DNA of 64,000 nt from Phycisphaeraceae bacterium. Lineage in GTDB: Bacteria; Planctomycetota; Phycisphaerae; Phycisphaerales; Phycisphaeraceae. Positions 51,444 to 61,886 of the stretch are shown here, in pieces (position 1 is the first letter of the stretch; every line of letters starts with the position of its first letter). Made by a program: the position numbers and the translations under genes. The stretch is from positions 62,001 through 126,000 of the forward strand of contig JAJDCY010000013.1 in the NCBI GenBank assembly GCA_029260595.1. The letters run 5' to 3'. The notes under the pieces are model-generated. The model ran no database searches and had not been told where the DNA came from. It worked only from the letters and a program-made list of their open reading frames with translations.

Positions 51444-52907
51444 TTGACCCAGGCCATGAACCCCGCACCCCAAACCCCCAACCGGCCTACCACCGCCCAC
51501 CGGCTCCTCGCCGCACTGGCCGTCGCCACCGCCGCGTTGGCCGGGTGCGAAGCCGACTCCTACTTCGACCCCTCCGTCGTCGGTCGCTGGGAACGCACGC
51601 CCGTCGTCCTGCCCATCCTCGACCAGATCGACATCATCGAAAGCTCCGAAACCGCCGTCCAAGGCCTCTCGTCCGTCCACGCCGAAGACCTCATCCCGAT
51701 CATTCGCGAATACGTGATCAGCCACGGCGACATCGTCTCGATCAGCGTCTTCGAACTCATGGCCGCCGGGCAGGAATCCGCCCAGAGCGTCCGCGTCGAC
51801 GACCTCGGCCGCGTCCGCCTGCCCCTGCTCGGCTCCGTTCACGTCGCCGGCCTCACCGCACGCCAACTCGAAGTCAAAGTCCGCGACATCCTCGAGGCTC
51901 ACAACATCCTCCGCGATGCGCTCGTCACCGTCATCGTCCAGAACAGCCAACAGAATACCTTCAGCGTCATCGGTGAGCCGCGCACCTCCGGCACCAACAT
52001 TGGCACCTACGTCCTGCCGAAAAGCGACTTCCGCATGCTCGACGCGATGGCCCTCGCCCGCGGCGTCTCCGGGAGCATCAAAACTCTGTTCGTCATCCGC
52101 CAGATCATGCTCGCCGACCCCGCCGGGCAACAGCCGCGCATCGGCGACCCGCCCGCGACCGACCAACCCTCGCCCGTCCCCGCCGACCCCACCGATTTGA
52201 TCGAACAACTATTAAAAGGTTCCGGCACGGGCGCAGCGCCGAGTACTGACCCCACAGCCGGGCCGCCACCGCTCGATCTCGATCAAAGCCTCCAGGATGC
52301 GACCGAACAACCGCCCCAATGGATCAACATCGACGGGCAGTGGGTCCGCCTCCAAGCCCAACCCGCCACCGACACCGCCGCCACACAGCCCGCCAACGGC
52401 GAACCGCTCGGCACCATCATCACCCAGCGCGTCATTGAGGTTCCCTACGACAAGCTTCTCGACGGCGACATGCGCTACAACATCGTCATCCGCCCCGGCG
52501 ACATCATCCGCGTCCCGCCGCCGGTCATCGGCAACGTCTACATCGGCGGCGCGATCGCCCGACCCGGCACCTACGCGCTCCCCGGCGACAAAGACCTCAC
52601 CCTCAAGCAACTGATCTTCGCCGCCGGCAACATCTCCGGCGTCGCCATCCCCGAGCGCGTCGACCTGATCCGCCGCGTCGGCAAAGACTCCGAAGCCACC
52701 GTCCGCCTCAACCTCCGCGCCATCTTCGAGGGCACCCAGCCGGACTTCTACCTCAAGCCCAACGACACCATCAACATCGGCACCAGCTTCGTCGCTCAGC
52801 CGCTCGCGGTCATCCGCAACGGCCTGCGATTCAGCTACGGCTTCGGATTCATCCTGGACCGAAACTTCGGCGGCGACGTGTTCGGGGCCGCACCACGAAG
52901 CAACTAG
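51444..52907 (+). CDS. Second Wza-like polysaccharide export lipoprotein
   Basis: A 487-residue protein. The start is probably TTG 51444, because AAGGAG (51431-51436) is 7 nt before it, whereas the ATG at 51456 would be 19 nt away. Signal sequence HRLLAALAVATAALAGC carries the lipobox LAGC. A Poly_export domain (IIREYVISHGDIVSISVFEL) and SLBB-like repeats follow; a Pro/Thr-rich low-complexity linker (residues ~230-330) splits the domains, longer than in the 35-kb copy. It heads the exosortase/polysaccharide module. Confidence 0.87.
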   Translation: MTQAMNPAPQTPNRPTTAHRLLAALAVATAALAGCEADSYFDPSVVGRWERTPVVLPILDQIDIIESSETAVQGLSSVHAEDLIPIIREYVISHGDIVSISVFELMAAGQESAQSVRVDDLGRVRLPLLGSVHVAGLTARQLEVKVRDILEAHNILRDALVTVIVQNSQQNTFSVIGEPRTSGTNIGTYVLPKSDFRMLDAMALARGVSGSIKTLFVIRQIMLADPAGQQPRIGDPPATDQPSPVPADPTDLIEQLLKGSGTGAAPSTDPTAGPPPLDLDQSLQDATEQPPQWINIDGQWVRLQAQPATDTAATQPANGEPLGTIITQRVIEVPYDKLLDGDMRYNIVIRPGDIIRVPPPVIGNVYIGGAIARPGTYALPGDKDLTLKQLIFAAGNISGVAIPERVDLIRRVGKDSEATVRLNLRAIFEGTQPDFYLKPNDTINIGTSFVAQPLAVIRNGLRFSYGFGFILDRNFGGDVFGAAPRSN

Positions 52908-53029
52908 CCCACCGGCCAGCCGCTTCACGAACCCAGAACCGAACCGGACCCGAACCTGATCGCGCCCACACCCGTACCACTAAGACCGGCCAACACCGGC
53001 CGCTCCGCCCCAGCACCACGGACCATCGG

Positions 53030-55105
53030 ATGACGACCAAACCGCCAACCGACCCACCGCCCGCCGGTGCCGCCCCACCGCTGATCACCCGAACCGGCTG
53101 GTTCTGGCTAGCCGGTATTGCCGTGCTCTTCTTCGCCCTCTTCGGCAGCGTCATCTCCCGCATGTTCCGCATCGCGACCGATGCCCAGGGCGGCACCTGG
53201 CCCGCGCTGATCAAAGACGTCATCACCACCCCCTGGAATCACGACTGGTCACACGCCGTCGTCGTCCCGCTCATCAGCGGCTACTTCATCTACCAGCACC
53301 GCCACCACCTCGCCGCGACACCCACCCGCGTCTGCCTGCCCGGCCTCGCCGTCTTCTTCGCAGGCCTGTTCAGCTTCGCCTGGTGGATCTTCCCCGGCCG
53401 CAACGACATGCTCCAGGGCTACAGCATGATCGTCGCCCTCTTCGGCCTGGTCCTGTTCCTGCTCGGCCCCCGCGCCATGCGCGTCCTCTGGTTCCCCATC
53501 TTCTACCTCGCGCTCGCCGTCAAAATCTCCGACCGCTTCTGGGAACAGATCGCCTGGAAACTCCAACTCACCGCCGCACGCTGCGCCACCGTCGCCCTGC
53601 AACTGCTCGGCATCGACGCCGACGTCCAGGGCTCAACCATCTCACTGGGATTTATGCGCCAAGGCCTCTGGGTCGAAGAAGCCATGAACGTCGCCGAGGC
53701 CTGCTCCGGCCTCCGCATGCTCATGGCCTTCGTCGCGCTCGGCACCGCCATGGCCTACCTCATGAACCGCGTCTGGTGGCAACGCCTGATCATGCTCGCG
53801 CTGATCCTGCCCATCGCAGTCCTGGTCAATGTCGGCCGCGTCACCGTCCTGGGCATCCTCTTCCTGACCAACAAAGAAATGGCCTCGGGCGACTTCCATA
53901 CCTTCGTCGGCATGCTCATGCTCATCCCCGCGGCCGTGCTCTTCGCACTCCTGGGCTGGGTGCTCGACCACCTGCTCATCGCCGACCCAACAGCAACCCG
54001 CGACACAACCACCGCACCCAAAGCGCCCGCCTCCACCTTACCCGACAAACCACCCGCCACCACGTTCACCCCCAAGCGCCTGATCCTCGGCCTTGTCGCC
54101 GGCGTGATTCTCACCCTCACCATCGGCGCCGACTACGGCCTGCTGCTGGCGTCCTCGCGCCCGGACGTGTTCGACTACGACCTGCCGCGCTCCACGATCC
54201 AGGGCCTGCTCGTCCTCGGCCTCGCACTGCTCGCCGCCGGCCTGTGGGGCATCCGCAAACTCGTCAAGCCCGAATCGCGACCCGCCGGTGGCCCCGGCCC
54301 CGCTTCGTTGAGCATCGCGGTCGGCATCCTCCTCGCCGCGTCCGCCAGCCTAAGCGCCGTCATCCAGATCACCCGCACGGTCCTTATTAAAGAAGCCGTC
54401 CCTCTTCGCGAACCGCTCTACCGCATCCCCGAGGTCGCCGGCGAGTGGGAGATGATCAGCGAAGACCCACCCCTGGGCGCCGAAGCCCTCCAGGCCCTGG
54501 GCACCAACGACTACATCAGCCGCAACTACCGACACGTCGACGCCCAGGGCAACCCCATCGGCCCGCTCGCCCGGCTGCACATCGCCTACTACACCGGCAC
54601 CCCTGACACCGTCCCCCACGTGCCCGACCGCTGCTTCGTCGCCGGCGGGATCGACCCGATCGGGACCGCCTTCACGACCCTCCAACTCGCCGGCCCCGCG
54701 TACCGCAACACCGCCGACGTTTGGACCGCCCACAGCCGCCTCAACCCCGCCGGCGTCACCATCCCCGCCGACGAGTTCTCCGCGACCATCTTCACCTTCT
54801 CCCAAAAAGACCGCCCCACTCTGCGCTCCAACGTGATCTACTTCTTCGCCGCCAACGGCAAGTTCCTCAGCACCCCCGACCTGGTCCGCGCCCACGGTTT
54901 TGATCCACGCGACCGCTACAGTTACTACTGTAAGGTGGAGGTCGGCCTGTTTGGCATTGACGACCCGCAGGACGCAGCCGAGAAAGCATCCATGTTTCTG
55001 TCCGCCATCATGCCCGAGGTCATGGCCTGCCTGCCCGACTGGGACAGGCTGACCGCGGACAGCGAACAACCCGCAACCAAAGCTTCAACACCCAACCCTC
55101 GCTAA
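53030..55105 (+). CDS. Exosortase fused to EpsI-like domain
   Basis: A 691-residue multi-pass protein. Residues 1-320 are the exosortase: eight or so transmembrane helices, the catalytic Cys225 in EACSGLRML, Arg270 in NVGRVTVLG and His290 in DFHTFVGMLM, the conserved Cys/Arg/His set. After two more helices (~355-440) comes an EpsI-type periplasmic domain, including YYTGTPDTVPHVPDRCF. The exosortase should cleave PEP-CTERM signals such as those at 3.6 and 31.5 kb. EpsI is thought to be an accessory in exopolysaccharide export. Confidence 0.92.
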   Translation: MTTKPPTDPPPAGAAPPLITRTGWFWLAGIAVLFFALFGSVISRMFRIATDAQGGTWPALIKDVITTPWNHDWSHAVVVPLISGYFIYQHRHHLAATPTRVCLPGLAVFFAGLFSFAWWIFPGRNDMLQGYSMIVALFGLVLFLLGPRAMRVLWFPIFYLALAVKISDRFWEQIAWKLQLTAARCATVALQLLGIDADVQGSTISLGFMRQGLWVEEAMNVAEACSGLRMLMAFVALGTAMAYLMNRVWWQRLIMLALILPIAVLVNVGRVTVLGILFLTNKEMASGDFHTFVGMLMLIPAAVLFALLGWVLDHLLIADPTATRDTTTAPKAPASTLPDKPPATTFTPKRLILGLVAGVILTLTIGADYGLLLASSRPDVFDYDLPRSTIQGLLVLGLALLAAGLWGIRKLVKPESRPAGGPGPASLSIAVGILLAASASLSAVIQITRTVLIKEAVPLREPLYRIPEVAGEWEMISEDPPLGAEALQALGTNDYISRNYRHVDAQGNPIGPLARLHIAYYTGTPDTVPHVPDRCFVAGGIDPIGTAFTTLQLAGPAYRNTADVWTAHSRLNPAGVTIPADEFSATIFTFSQKDRPTLRSNVIYFFAANGKFLSTPDLVRAHGFDPRDRYSYYCKVEVGLFGIDDPQDAAEKASMFLSAIMPEVMACLPDWDRLTADSEQPATKASTPNPR

Positions 55106-55122
55106 GTCAGGAGCGGCTCACC

Positions 55123-58100
55123 ATGGCCAACCGCGTCAATACCAAATTCGTCATCATCCTCTGCGTCGTCCTGGGCACCATCCCCGTCGCCGGCGGCGCC
55201 GTCTGGTACTACCGCAACCACATCGTCAACAGCCCCGAGAAACTCGTCGCGCGCGGCGATCAGTTCCTCCAACAGGGCAATATCGACAAAGCCATCGAGC
55301 AGTACGGCCGAGCCCTCAACAAGCGCTCCGGCGACACCGACCTGCTCATGAAGTACGCCCAGACCATCCAGAAGTTCCGCACCGACGACCAGCGCGTCGC
55401 CGGCAAGCAGATCACCCAGGTCATCGCCAGCCTCGACAAGATCGTCCTCCAGGAGCCCGACCACGACGACGCCTTCGTCCAGCTAATGGAGATCTACGCC
55501 AAGCTCGCCCAGGACCTGCACGACTTCCAGGCCTGGACCCGCATGTACGAACGCGCCCAGACACGCCTCGAAGCCAACCCCGAACACACACTCGCCAGGA
55601 AGTACCGCGGCCTCGCACAGGTCCACCGCATCGAACGCCTCAACCTCAACCCCGAGCAACGCGCCCAAGCACTCAGCGACGTGCAAGCCGCCCTCGTATC
55701 ACTCCCCGACGACCCCGCCCTGATCCGCGCCGCCGCCAAGTGGCACCTGCTCGAAGCCGAACCGCTCGACCGCCCCAGCGGCAACCCCGAGAAAGCACGT
55801 GAGCTGCGCGACCAGGGCGCCGCCATCACCGCCGCCGCAGCCGACGCACACCCCGACGACGTGATGCGTCAGCTCGACCACCTCGAAACCCTCGCCGGCG
55901 CCGGCGAAGCCTTCCACGACCACGCCATGGCCCTGGCCGAGCAGATCGAATCCCAGTTGCTCGAGTCCCCCACCGACGCCAAGACCGTCCTGCGCCTCGC
56001 ACAGACTCTGCCCGTGCTCGACCGCAAGATCATCCCGCCCACCGACGACAACCCCCGACGCTCCGTCTCCGGCCTGGTCCGTGCCGAGCTGCTGCTCTCC
56101 ACCGCGCTCGAAACACAACCGGACAACATCCAGCTCGCCGGCCCACTCGCCCGGGCCCTCGAGATCCAGCAAAAATACGAAGACGCCCTCCCGCTCTACA
56201 AAATGATTTCCGAGTCCGAGGGCAAGTCTGACCTGTTCGAGGCATTGATCCTCAGCCAGCTACGCGCCAGCGCCACACTCAAATACGCCGGCACGCTCCT
56301 GCGCACCAGCCAGGGCCTGCCCGAGCCCGAGCGCACCGAAGCGCTCGACACCGTCCGCGACCTCACCGACGGCATCGTCACCAACATCGGCGAGAGTGCC
56401 GAGTCCAACCTCATCCTCGGCAAGCTCGCCGTCGCCCACGAACAATGGGACGAGGCCCTCGCGAAACTCGACAAAGCCTGCCTCCAGTTCAACGATACCA
56501 ACCCCGAGGCCCTGCTGCTCTCGGCACAGGCCCGAGTCCGCATCGGCGAGCTCGGCGCCGCAGCCAAACGCCTCGAACGCCTCACCGAATTGCGCCCCAC
56601 CTACGCGCCCGCCCGGTACGAGCTGGCCGGGATGTACCTGCGCATGTCCCAACTGCCACAAGCCAAGAAACAGATCGACTACCTGCTCGATGCCGACCCC
56701 GACGACACCCAGGCCCGCCGACTACGCGGCGAGCTGCTCGCACGCAGCGGCGACGTCTCGCAGGCGCTCGAGGTCTACGAAGGCATCGACGACCAGGACG
56801 ACCCGGCCGTCATCCGCCAGCGCGCCCGCCTGCTCTACCACGCCGGCGACCAGGACCAGGCCATCCGCCTGCTCGAAGCCGGCTTCGAGAAACACCCCAC
56901 CGATATCTCGCTGCTCTACGACCTGGTCAAGCTCAGCGACGACGCCGAACGCGCCGGCAAATACCTCGAACGCGCACGCGACGCCGGTGTCGCCGAGCGC
57001 GTCATCGACGTTCTCGAGAAAACCCTCGCCGGTGTCGACGAAGTCGCCGAGATGGTCGAGCAGATCATCGACACCGACGAAGACCCCATGTCCCGCCACC
57101 TCAAACGCTATGAGCTGTTCCGACGCCTGCGTAAGAACGACAAAGCCGCCGCCGAACTCGACGCCGCCGAACAAATCAACCCCGATCACCCCCTGATCAT
57201 CTCCGTCCGATTCAACGACGCGATCGAGTCCAAGCAGTGGGCCGCCGCAACCGAACTGGCCGAACGCGCCGGCGAGAAGCGGCTCGACAAAGCCGAAGGC
57301 ATGTTCTTCCTCGGCCGGCTCAACGCCGCTCGCGGCGAAGCCGAACGCGCCATCGCCAACTACAAACGCGGCCTGCGCCTGCGACCGATCTACTCCGACG
57401 GATGGCGCATGCTCGGCGACGCTCAACGCCTCGCCGAAGACGTCACCCAGGCCGTCGAAGCCTACAACCGCTCACTCGAACAACGCCCCGACAACATCGA
57501 CGCGCTACGCGGTTTGGCCATGTGCAACGACACGCTCGGCAACCACGACGCCGCGCTCGCCCACCTCACCCGCGCCGTCAAGCTCCGCCCCAACGACCGC
57601 CGCCTCCACGCCCAACTGCTCGACTACGAAGGCGAACACGGCGACTCCGAAAAAGCCCTCGCCGCACGCCGAAAGCTCGCAGAAGACAACCCCGACAACA
57701 CCCCCAACCGCCGCGCACTCGCCCTGCTCCTGATGAACATGGACCGTCTCGACCAGGCGCAAGGCGTCATCGACCAACTCATCGAAGACGAAGGCTCCAC
57801 ACGCGCTAACGTCTTCACCGCCGCGCGCATCCACGCCGCCAAGGGCGATCCACAGACAGGCCGCCACCTGCTGCAGGCCTACGTCAACCACCGCGCCGAA
57901 CAGGCCACCGACCAGGACTGGATCGCACTCGCACGCTTCATGCTCGACCACGACATGGAAGAAGAAGGCCTCGCCGCCTACCGCCAGGGAACCGAGGTCG
58001 AAGACACCACCCTCCGACAGGCCACCCGTGAACTGGCCGACCTGCTCTTCGAACGCAACCGCATGGACGAAGCCGTCATTCACTACGAAAAACTCTGGCA

Positions 58101-59607
58101 AACACACGCCGAGGAAACACGTATCGGACACCGCCTCATCGAAGCGCTCATCCGCGCCGACATGACCGACCGCGCCAAAGAAATCCTCAGCGACGTCACC
58201 GCACGACACGGCGAAGGCGCCGACACCGCCGTACTCGGCGCGCTCCTGGCCAAGGGCGAAGGCGACACCGAACAAGCCATCAAAAGCCTCACCATCGCCA
58301 TCGACCTCGACCCCCGACGCGCCGTCTTCTATTACCAACGCGCCAAGATCCGATCCGACGACCCGCTGGCCGACACCGAAGTCATCGCCGACCTCATCCA
58401 GTCCCTCGAACTCGACCCCACCCTCAGCTCCGCCCGCATACTCCTGGCCACCATCCACATGCGCCGCGGCGAACGCACCGAAGCCGCCAACCAATACGCC
58501 AACACCATCAAGCACAACCCCGAGCACGTCCAGGCCAGACTCCGCCTCGCTCAAGTCCTCATCCAGGCCCAACAATGGAGCCGCCTGCGCACACTCCTGC
58601 AGGAATCCGTCGAGCTCTACCCCAAGTCCGGCCTCTGGCTGCGACTTCAGGCCCAACAAGCCTTCCGCGAAGGCGACAAAACCACCGCCATCGACACCAT
58701 GCACAAGGCACTCACCCTCGCACCCACCATCCAGACTCTCGCCGAACTGATCACCATGCACCTGGACTCCAACCAGGCCGACCACGCCCTGCTCGTCCTG
58801 CGCGACCACAGCCAACTCGTCTCGAACGACCCCAGCCTCCAGGCTCTCCGCGGCCGCACGCTCGTCCAGCTCAACCGCCTCGACCCCGCCTCCGCCTCGT
58901 TCTCCAAAGCCGCCTCGCTGTGCAAAACCTACCGCGAGATCGGCATCGTCATCGCCCACATGTCCGAATCCATCGGCCGTGAACGCACCTGGGAACAACT
59001 GACCAACATCCCCGCCTCCCAGCGCACCCAGCTCATCGATCTCGCCATCGCCCAGATCGAAGTCGAGCGGACCCTCTACGCGGATGCGGTCGTCCGCCTC
59101 GAACGCCTCGGCCCACGCATCCCCTCGGACGCCCCCCACCGCCAGAACTACAACATGCTACTCGGTCTGAGCTTACAACAGACCGGCCGCCACCAGGACT
59201 CCCTCACCGCCTACCGCGCCGCACTTGAAGCCCGCCCCGACGACCTGGTCGTGCTCAACAACATCGCCTACCTCCTGGCCGAATCCCTCGACCGCGCCCC
59301 CGAAGCCGTCCCCCTCGCCCAACGCGCCGCCGACCTCGCCCCCCGCGACCCGCTCATCCTCGACACCCTCGGCTGGGTCCTCTTTAAGTCCGACCTGATC
59401 GAACAGGCCAAATCGATCCTCCAACGGAGCATCGAGATCAAAGCGCTCGCACCAAATTGTTACCATCTCGCAGAGGTTCTCATCGCTCGCGGTGACCAAC
59501 GCCAGGCCAGCGTCTTCCTCGAACAGGCCATCGACCTCGCCCGAAAGACCGCCGACGACAAAGTCCTCCAGGCCGCCACCAAGCGCCTCGAAGAGATCAG
59601 CCGATAA
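55123..59607 (+). CDS. Very large TPR protein of exosortase locus
   Basis: A 1,494-residue protein with one N-terminal anchor (IILCVVLGTIPVAGGAVWYY, residues ~9-28), then TPR units over almost the whole length, for example FLQQGNIDKAIEQYGRALNK, FFLGRLNAARGEAERAIANY and SLQQTGRHQDSLTAYRAALE. Exosortase/exopolysaccharide loci of other bacteria also contain large TPR proteins (PrsT-like). It may be a scaffold between the export lipoprotein and inner-membrane parts. It follows the exosortase by 17 bp. Confidence 0.88.
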   Translation: MANRVNTKFVIILCVVLGTIPVAGGAVWYYRNHIVNSPEKLVARGDQFLQQGNIDKAIEQYGRALNKRSGDTDLLMKYAQTIQKFRTDDQRVAGKQITQVIASLDKIVLQEPDHDDAFVQLMEIYAKLAQDLHDFQAWTRMYERAQTRLEANPEHTLARKYRGLAQVHRIERLNLNPEQRAQALSDVQAALVSLPDDPALIRAAAKWHLLEAEPLDRPSGNPEKARELRDQGAAITAAAADAHPDDVMRQLDHLETLAGAGEAFHDHAMALAEQIESQLLESPTDAKTVLRLAQTLPVLDRKIIPPTDDNPRRSVSGLVRAELLLSTALETQPDNIQLAGPLARALEIQQKYEDALPLYKMISESEGKSDLFEALILSQLRASATLKYAGTLLRTSQGLPEPERTEALDTVRDLTDGIVTNIGESAESNLILGKLAVAHEQWDEALAKLDKACLQFNDTNPEALLLSAQARVRIGELGAAAKRLERLTELRPTYAPARYELAGMYLRMSQLPQAKKQIDYLLDADPDDTQARRLRGELLARSGDVSQALEVYEGIDDQDDPAVIRQRARLLYHAGDQDQAIRLLEAGFEKHPTDISLLYDLVKLSDDAERAGKYLERARDAGVAERVIDVLEKTLAGVDEVAEMVEQIIDTDEDPMSRHLKRYELFRRLRKNDKAAAELDAAEQINPDHPLIISVRFNDAIESKQWAAATELAERAGEKRLDKAEGMFFLGRLNAARGEAERAIANYKRGLRLRPIYSDGWRMLGDAQRLAEDVTQAVEAYNRSLEQRPDNIDALRGLAMCNDTLGNHDAALAHLTRAVKLRPNDRRLHAQLLDYEGEHGDSEKALAARRKLAEDNPDNTPNRRALALLLMNMDRLDQAQGVIDQLIEDEGSTRANVFTAARIHAAKGDPQTGRHLLQAYVNHRAEQATDQDWIALARFMLDHDMEEEGLAAYRQGTEVEDTTLRQATRELADLLFERNRMDEAVIHYEKLWQTHAEETRIGHRLIEALIRADMTDRAKEILSDVTARHGEGADTAVLGALLAKGEGDTEQAIKSLTIAIDLDPRRAVFYYQRAKIRSDDPLADTEVIADLIQSLELDPTLSSARILLATIHMRRGERTEAANQYANTIKHNPEHVQARLRLAQVLIQAQQWSRLRTLLQESVELYPKSGLWLRLQAQQAFREGDKTTAIDTMHKALTLAPTIQTLAELITMHLDSNQADHALLVLRDHSQLVSNDPSLQALRGRTLVQLNRLDPASASFSKAASLCKTYREIGIVIAHMSESIGRERTWEQLTNIPASQRTQLIDLAIAQIEVERTLYADAVVRLERLGPRIPSDAPHRQNYNMLLGLSLQQTGRHQDSLTAYRAALEARPDDLVVLNNIAYLLAESLDRAPEAVPLAQRAADLAPRDPLILDTLGWVLFKSDLIEQAKSILQRSIEIKALAPNCYHLAEVLIARGDQRQASVFLEQAIDLARKTADDKVLQAATKRLEEISR

Positions 59608-59620
59608 CCGAAAGACCACC

Positions 59621-61870
59621 ATGCCCGTCAACCCCCTTTCCCCAACCTCACAAACCGGCACCGCCCGGCCAGCCCAGGCCAGCAAGCTGACACCCCTGGA
59701 CCCCATCCGCGTCCTCCGCCAGCACACCCTGATCCTGCTCTTCTCGGTCATCGTCAGCCTTGTCGTTGGTGTCGTCGGCTGGTTCCTGCTCGACCGCTAC
59801 AGCCCGCGCTACACCTCCGAGGTACAGCTCACCGTAAGCGGCGGCATCACCAACCCCTACCAGGGCGTCCAGGACGCGATGGGGGTCAACCAGACACGCC
59901 TGGACCTGCTCGAAGTCTTCATGCAGAACCAGACCATCCGACTACGCTCCGACGGCGTGCTCAACGACGCCCTCAAGCGCGACGACGTCCGCAGAACACG
60001 CTGGTTCAAGTCCTTCACCGACCGCAACGACAACGTCGACATCGTCCTCGCCCGCAAATCCCTCCAGCGCAACCTCCGCGCCGGGCAGATCATCGGCTCC
60101 ACCCTCATCCGCGTCTCGCTCACCGGCCCCTACCCCGAGGACCTCAAGACAATCCTCAACACCATCGTCTCGGTCTATCTCAATAAAGTCCGCCTCGAAA
60201 CCAGCTCCAACTCCGACAACGTCCGCCTCATGTGGGTCCGCGAGCGCGACCGCGCCGAAGAAGAGCTGCTCCAGGTCCAGGAACAGCTACGCCAGTTCAC
60301 CGCGCAGAACGACCTGCCCAACCTCGAATCGCAAAACAACGAAGCCTCCATCACCTACCGTGTGCTCGCCGACCAGTCCGCCAACCTCGAGGTCGCCCTC
60401 CAGCACGCTCGCAACACCTACCAGCGACTGCTCGACGCACAGAGCACAGGCCGCGTCGACCGCACCCCCGAGTCCCTCGCCATGGTCGAGGCCGACCCCG
60501 CCATCTCCTCACGCGAAGAACGCCTGCGATCACTGCGCGAACACCGCGAAGTCCTACTCGCACGATTCGGCGAGAAGCACCGCTCCATCCGCGACGTCGA
60601 CCTCCAGGCACTCGCCACCGAACAGGAAAAAAACCGCGAGACCGATCGCCTCCTGCGCGAGCGCCAAGCCGTCCAGCTCGAGATGTCCAAAAAATCGCTC
60701 GACGCCTACACTTCACAACTCGCCGGCCTACAGGTCAAGATGGATGAAGCCCGCATCCAGATGCGCGACCTCAACGATAAGCTCCTCAAGTACAGCCAGA
60801 TCCAGGTCCAGGCCGAAACCGCCACCCTCCAGATCGCCAAAGCCAAAGAACAGCTCGAATCCATCCGCATCCAGAGCGACCGCCCAGACAACGCACGCAT
60901 CCGCAAGAGCCTCGACGCCACCGACGCCGAGAAAACCTTCCCCCAACCCATCCTCGTGATCTGCGGCACCATGGTCCTGCTTTGCGGCTGCGTCACCGGT
61001 GTCATCTTCGTTAAGGAAGTCCTCGACCAGCGCATCAAGAGCCCGGCCGACATCCGCCTCCTGCCCGCCGCAGAGCTTATCGGCGTCATCCCCGACGCCG
61101 CGGAAGACCCCGACAACCCCGCGAGCATCGAGCGCATCGTCACCACCAACCCCAAGGGCATGATCGCCGAGTCCTACCGCGGCTTGCGAACTTCCCTCCA
61201 GAACCGCATGGACCGCCACGGCTACAAATCCCTGCTCGTCGTCGGCGCCCAGTCCCAGTCCGGCAGCTCCGTCGTCACCAGCAACCTCGGCCTGAGCCTG
61301 GCAACCAACGGCCGGCGCGCCCTGATCATCGACGCCAACTTCCGCAAGCCCGCACAGCACAACCTGCTCAACACCGTCAAAGAACCCGGCCTGGCCGAGA
61401 TCCTCAACGGCACCTCACAGTTTGAACAGGTCGTCGTCCACCTCGAAAACCCCGTGCTCGACGTACTGCCCGTTGGCAGCACCGCCGGCTGGGAGCCCGA
61501 GCTGCTCGACAGCCCCAAGTTCCAGGAGCTGCGTGCCTACGTCGAGCAGCAATACGACATCATCCTCATCGACGTCGCCCCCGCGCTGCTGACTTCCGAG
61601 AGCACCCTCCTCACCAAACACGTCGACGCCGTCGTCGTCGTCGTCCGCGCCATGTCCGACATGCGCGGCATGGTCGGCCGCCTGCTCCGCCAGATCGGCG
61701 GCCAGCGTGCCGAGCTGATCGGCCTGATCCTAAACGGCGTCCGCTCCAGCGCCGGCGGCTACTTCCGCAAGAATTACCAGGACTTCTACCGCTACCGCAC
61801 CAACAGCGAAACCATCGGCAAGCCGCTCCAGGACCGCGCCGACTCGCTCGAACAACTCTCCAAGACCTGA
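59621..61870 (+). CDS. Wzc-like protein with degenerate BY-kinase P-loop
   Basis: A 749-residue protein starting at ATG 59621, 13 bp after the TPR gene. Wzz domain with transmembrane segments at ~34-56 and ~445-465, a coiled-coil region between (~190-420), and a C-terminal ATPase-like domain. Its Walker A equivalent reads GAQSQSGSSVVTSNLG: Ser549 stands where the catalytic P-loop lysine belongs. The A' motif (ALIIDANFRKPA) and Walker B (IILIDVAPAL) are largely kept. The tail has four clustered Tyr (YFRKNYQDFYRYR). It is likely a pseudokinase or nucleotide-independent chain-length protein. Confidence 0.88.
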   Translation: MPVNPLSPTSQTGTARPAQASKLTPLDPIRVLRQHTLILLFSVIVSLVVGVVGWFLLDRYSPRYTSEVQLTVSGGITNPYQGVQDAMGVNQTRLDLLEVFMQNQTIRLRSDGVLNDALKRDDVRRTRWFKSFTDRNDNVDIVLARKSLQRNLRAGQIIGSTLIRVSLTGPYPEDLKTILNTIVSVYLNKVRLETSSNSDNVRLMWVRERDRAEEELLQVQEQLRQFTAQNDLPNLESQNNEASITYRVLADQSANLEVALQHARNTYQRLLDAQSTGRVDRTPESLAMVEADPAISSREERLRSLREHREVLLARFGEKHRSIRDVDLQALATEQEKNRETDRLLRERQAVQLEMSKKSLDAYTSQLAGLQVKMDEARIQMRDLNDKLLKYSQIQVQAETATLQIAKAKEQLESIRIQSDRPDNARIRKSLDATDAEKTFPQPILVICGTMVLLCGCVTGVIFVKEVLDQRIKSPADIRLLPAAELIGVIPDAAEDPDNPASIERIVTTNPKGMIAESYRGLRTSLQNRMDRHGYKSLLVVGAQSQSGSSVVTSNLGLSLATNGRRALIIDANFRKPAQHNLLNTVKEPGLAEILNGTSQFEQVVVHLENPVLDVLPVGSTAGWEPELLDSPKFQELRAYVEQQYDIILIDVAPALLTSESTLLTKHVDAVVVVVRAMSDMRGMVGRLLRQIGGQRAELIGLILNGVRSSAGGYFRKNYQDFYRYRTNSETIGKPLQDRADSLEQLSKT

Positions 61871-61886
61871 CCCCCCCTCCCGCTGG

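Noticed and set aside
57505-59139. Antisense open frame of 544 codons within the giant TPR gene
   Set aside because: A GC-rich shadow of the TPR repeats; no domain, no ribosome site, and its composition mirrors the + strand codon pattern.
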